Assembly (NCBI RefSeq): GCF_040869035.1
Contig: NZ_CP162101.1
Location: forward strand, 558,001 to 622,000
Direction of reading: 5' to 3'
Source of the DNA: Vibrio sp. NTOU-M3
GTDB taxonomy: Bacteria; Pseudomonadota; Gammaproteobacteria; Enterobacterales; Vibrionaceae
DNA length: 64,000 nt
Part shown: piece after piece, positions 63,023 through 64,000 of the stretch
Numbering within the stretch: position 1 is the first letter of the stretch
Layout of the letters: the number at the start of each line of letters is the position of its first letter
Made by a program: the position numbers and the translations under genes
The notes under the pieces: model-generated
Databases searched by the model: none
What the model saw: the letters and a program-made list of their open reading frames with translations, nothing else
What the model was told of the DNA's origin: nothing

Positions 63023-63391
63023 ATGGCTAAACGAAAACCCACGATCATATCTACCGAAGTTCACGCTCATCAGGCGTCGCTGACATTCAAAGCAGACGCA
63101 GATATCTTGGACTTTTGCGGCCACTTCAGTCACTTTCCTCTGCTTCCGGGAGTAACTCAAATCGACTGGGCGCTGCATTATGCAGTCGAACTTCTTAACA
63201 CTCCACCCGCTTTCAAAGGGATGGAAGTTATTAAGTTTCAAGAGCCGATCCTCCCAGAGGCTGAAGCGCTATTAACATTAAGTTGGGATGACGAGAAACA
63301 AAAGCTGAGCTTCAAATACACCTCACAACGAAATGGTGATCTGGTTGTTCACTCTTCAGGAAAAATGAAACTGGGTGAAGCCAGTGAGTGA
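63023..63391 (+). CDS. apeI: Hot-dog dehydratase (ApeI-like)
   Basis: A 122-residue FabA/FabZ-fold protein: FCGHFSHFPLLPGVTQIDWALHYAVELL with the catalytic His, then FKGMEVIKFQEPILPEAEALLTL. It would dehydrate beta-hydroxyacyl-ACP to form polyene double bonds, in known systems together with ApeP. Start is 14 bp after the ligase stop; it overlaps the glycosyltransferase by 8 bp. Confidence 0.9.
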   Translation: MAKRKPTIISTEVHAHQASLTFKADADILDFCGHFSHFPLLPGVTQIDWALHYAVELLNTPPAFKGMEVIKFQEPILPEAEALLTLSWDDEKQKLSFKYTSQRNGDLVVHSSGKMKLGEASE

Positions 63392-64000
63392 GCACAACCC
63401 CTGCTTTCTTATCCCTTGTTATAACCATGGCAGTACCGTGGCTGACGTTGTTGCATCACTCGCTCCTTTTGCATACCCAGTATTACTGATTGATGACGGC
63501 AGCAACCAGCAAACCAAGCAGGCATTAGAAGACGTCGCTGAACAACCCCACGTCCACCTGCTGACTCTTGCTGAAAATCAAGGCAAAGGTGGTGCGGTAA
63601 TGGCAGGCCTTCGTCATGCGCACCAACTTGGTTATTCGCACGCAATCCAAATTGATGCGGATGGACAACACGATATTGAAGCGCTACCAAAACTGCTCCT
63701 CGCTTCACAACAGCAACCTGAACATTTAATTTCTGGTCAACCTATCTACGATGAAAGCGTCCCTAAGTCTCGCTTGTATGGCCGCTATGCCACCCACATT
63801 TGGGTATGGATAGAAACCCTTTCCTTTGCTATTAAAGACAGCATGTGTGGCTTTCGTTCTTATCCTCTGACACAAACTATAGCAGTGCTGGATAAGTACG
63901 ATATTGGCGCACGTATGGACTTCGATATTGAAATCTTAGTGCGTATGTATTGGGAAGGAACTGACATTGAATTTGTTGAAACACGGGTGATATATCCTGA
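63384..64000 (+). CDS. Family 2 glycosyltransferase of the APE cluster (3' partial)
   Basis: An open frame from GTG 63384, inside the end of the dehydratase gene, to the window edge, 205 codons. Family 2 marks: FLIPCYNHGSTVADVV, VLLIDDGS, ENQGKGGAVMAGLRHA, IQIDADGQHD (D-x-D), and the later MCGFRSYPL and RMDFDIEILVRMYWEG. Homologues in APE clusters often carry an LpxL-like acyltransferase at the C-terminus; that portion would be beyond the window. Start choice rests on the motif reaching almost to residue 6. Confidence 0.85.
   Translation, partial: MSEHNPCFLIPCYNHGSTVADVVASLAPFAYPVLLIDDGSNQQTKQALEDVAEQPHVHLLTLAENQGKGGAVMAGLRHAHQLGYSHAIQIDADGQHDIEALPKLLLASQQQPEHLISGQPIYDESVPKSRLYGRYATHIWVWIETLSFAIKDSMCGFRSYPLTQTIAVLDKYDIGARMDFDIEILVRMYWEGTDIEFVETRVIYP

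Noticed and set aside
1..64000. CRISPR array, tRNA/rRNA genes, prophage or integron
   Set aside because: No regularly spaced repeats, cloverleaf-like segments, integrase, attC-like series or phage structural genes were seen on either strand.

Overview
The window is gamma-proteobacterial and almost certainly from a Vibrio, probably of the Harveyi clade or a close relative. Supporting signs are a V. cholerae-like Hcp, a Vibrio-type ChiA chitinase, SstT, NhaD, NagB, a maoP/hdfR divergent pair and an aryl-polyene gene cluster. The mix of chitin use, a T6SS auxiliary cassette and transporters resembles Vibrio chromosome II, but that placement is inference. I see no tRNA, rRNA, CRISPR array, integrase or prophage.

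Layout. 1-3.1 kb: two tandem paralogous periplasmic coiled-coil/PEGA proteins, the first cut by the window edge and the second carrying a sulfatase-modifying-factor-like domain. 3.1-4.8 kb: a structured intergenic stretch that may hold an sRNA, a PAS-LuxR regulator behind a perfect palindrome, and pdxH. 5-11.5 kb: a Lap operon (type I secretion adaptor, LapG protease, LapD c-di-GMP receptor, ABC exporter) that controls retention of a surface adhesin encoded elsewhere. A 264-bp MITE-like element sits exactly in the exporter stop codon. 11.7-24.3 kb: an aromatic amino acid permease, chitinase A, a DUF2057 protein, an HD-GYP phosphodiesterase, a GNAT, a copper-delivery operon (Sco1/PCuAC), SstT, a Sel1 protein and NagB. 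ChiA and NagB belong to the same chitin/GlcNAc economy.

24.3-33.4 kb: a GNAT, ferredoxin-NADP reductase, a LysR regulator, nfsB with a monooxygenase, a persulfide-dioxygenase-like MBL enzyme, a very large alkaline-phosphatase-superfamily protein and a Sel1-repeat periplasmic protein. 33.4-39.8 kb (minus strand): a T6SS auxiliary cassette in the order hcp, vgrG, DUF4123 adaptor, Tle1-like phospholipase effector, DUF2931-like putative immunity protein; the Sel1 protein next to it may be a second immunity protein. 40.3-45 kb: a dicarboxylate/glutamate symporter with a CRP-like site, the YjiG/YjiH pair and NhaD. 44.7-46.6 kb: alkylation repair (an Ada-AlkA fusion overlapping ogt).

47-53.6 kb: hdfR/maoP, two small unknowns, an M23 peptidase overlapping a bactofilin gene by 91 bp, a DASS-family anion transporter, and a TetR-hydrolase pair with matching operator-like sites in front of both genes. 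53.8-56 kb: a membrane acyltransferase, a START-domain protein and an orphan membrane protein. 56.2-64 kb: the beginning of an aryl-polyene (APE) cluster. Two divergent operons share a 76-bp promoter region: lipoprotein, methyltransferase and FAD oxidoreductase leftward; chain-length factor, acyltransferase, two ACPs, a membrane protein, AMP ligase, dehydratase and glycosyltransferase rightward, the last running off the window.
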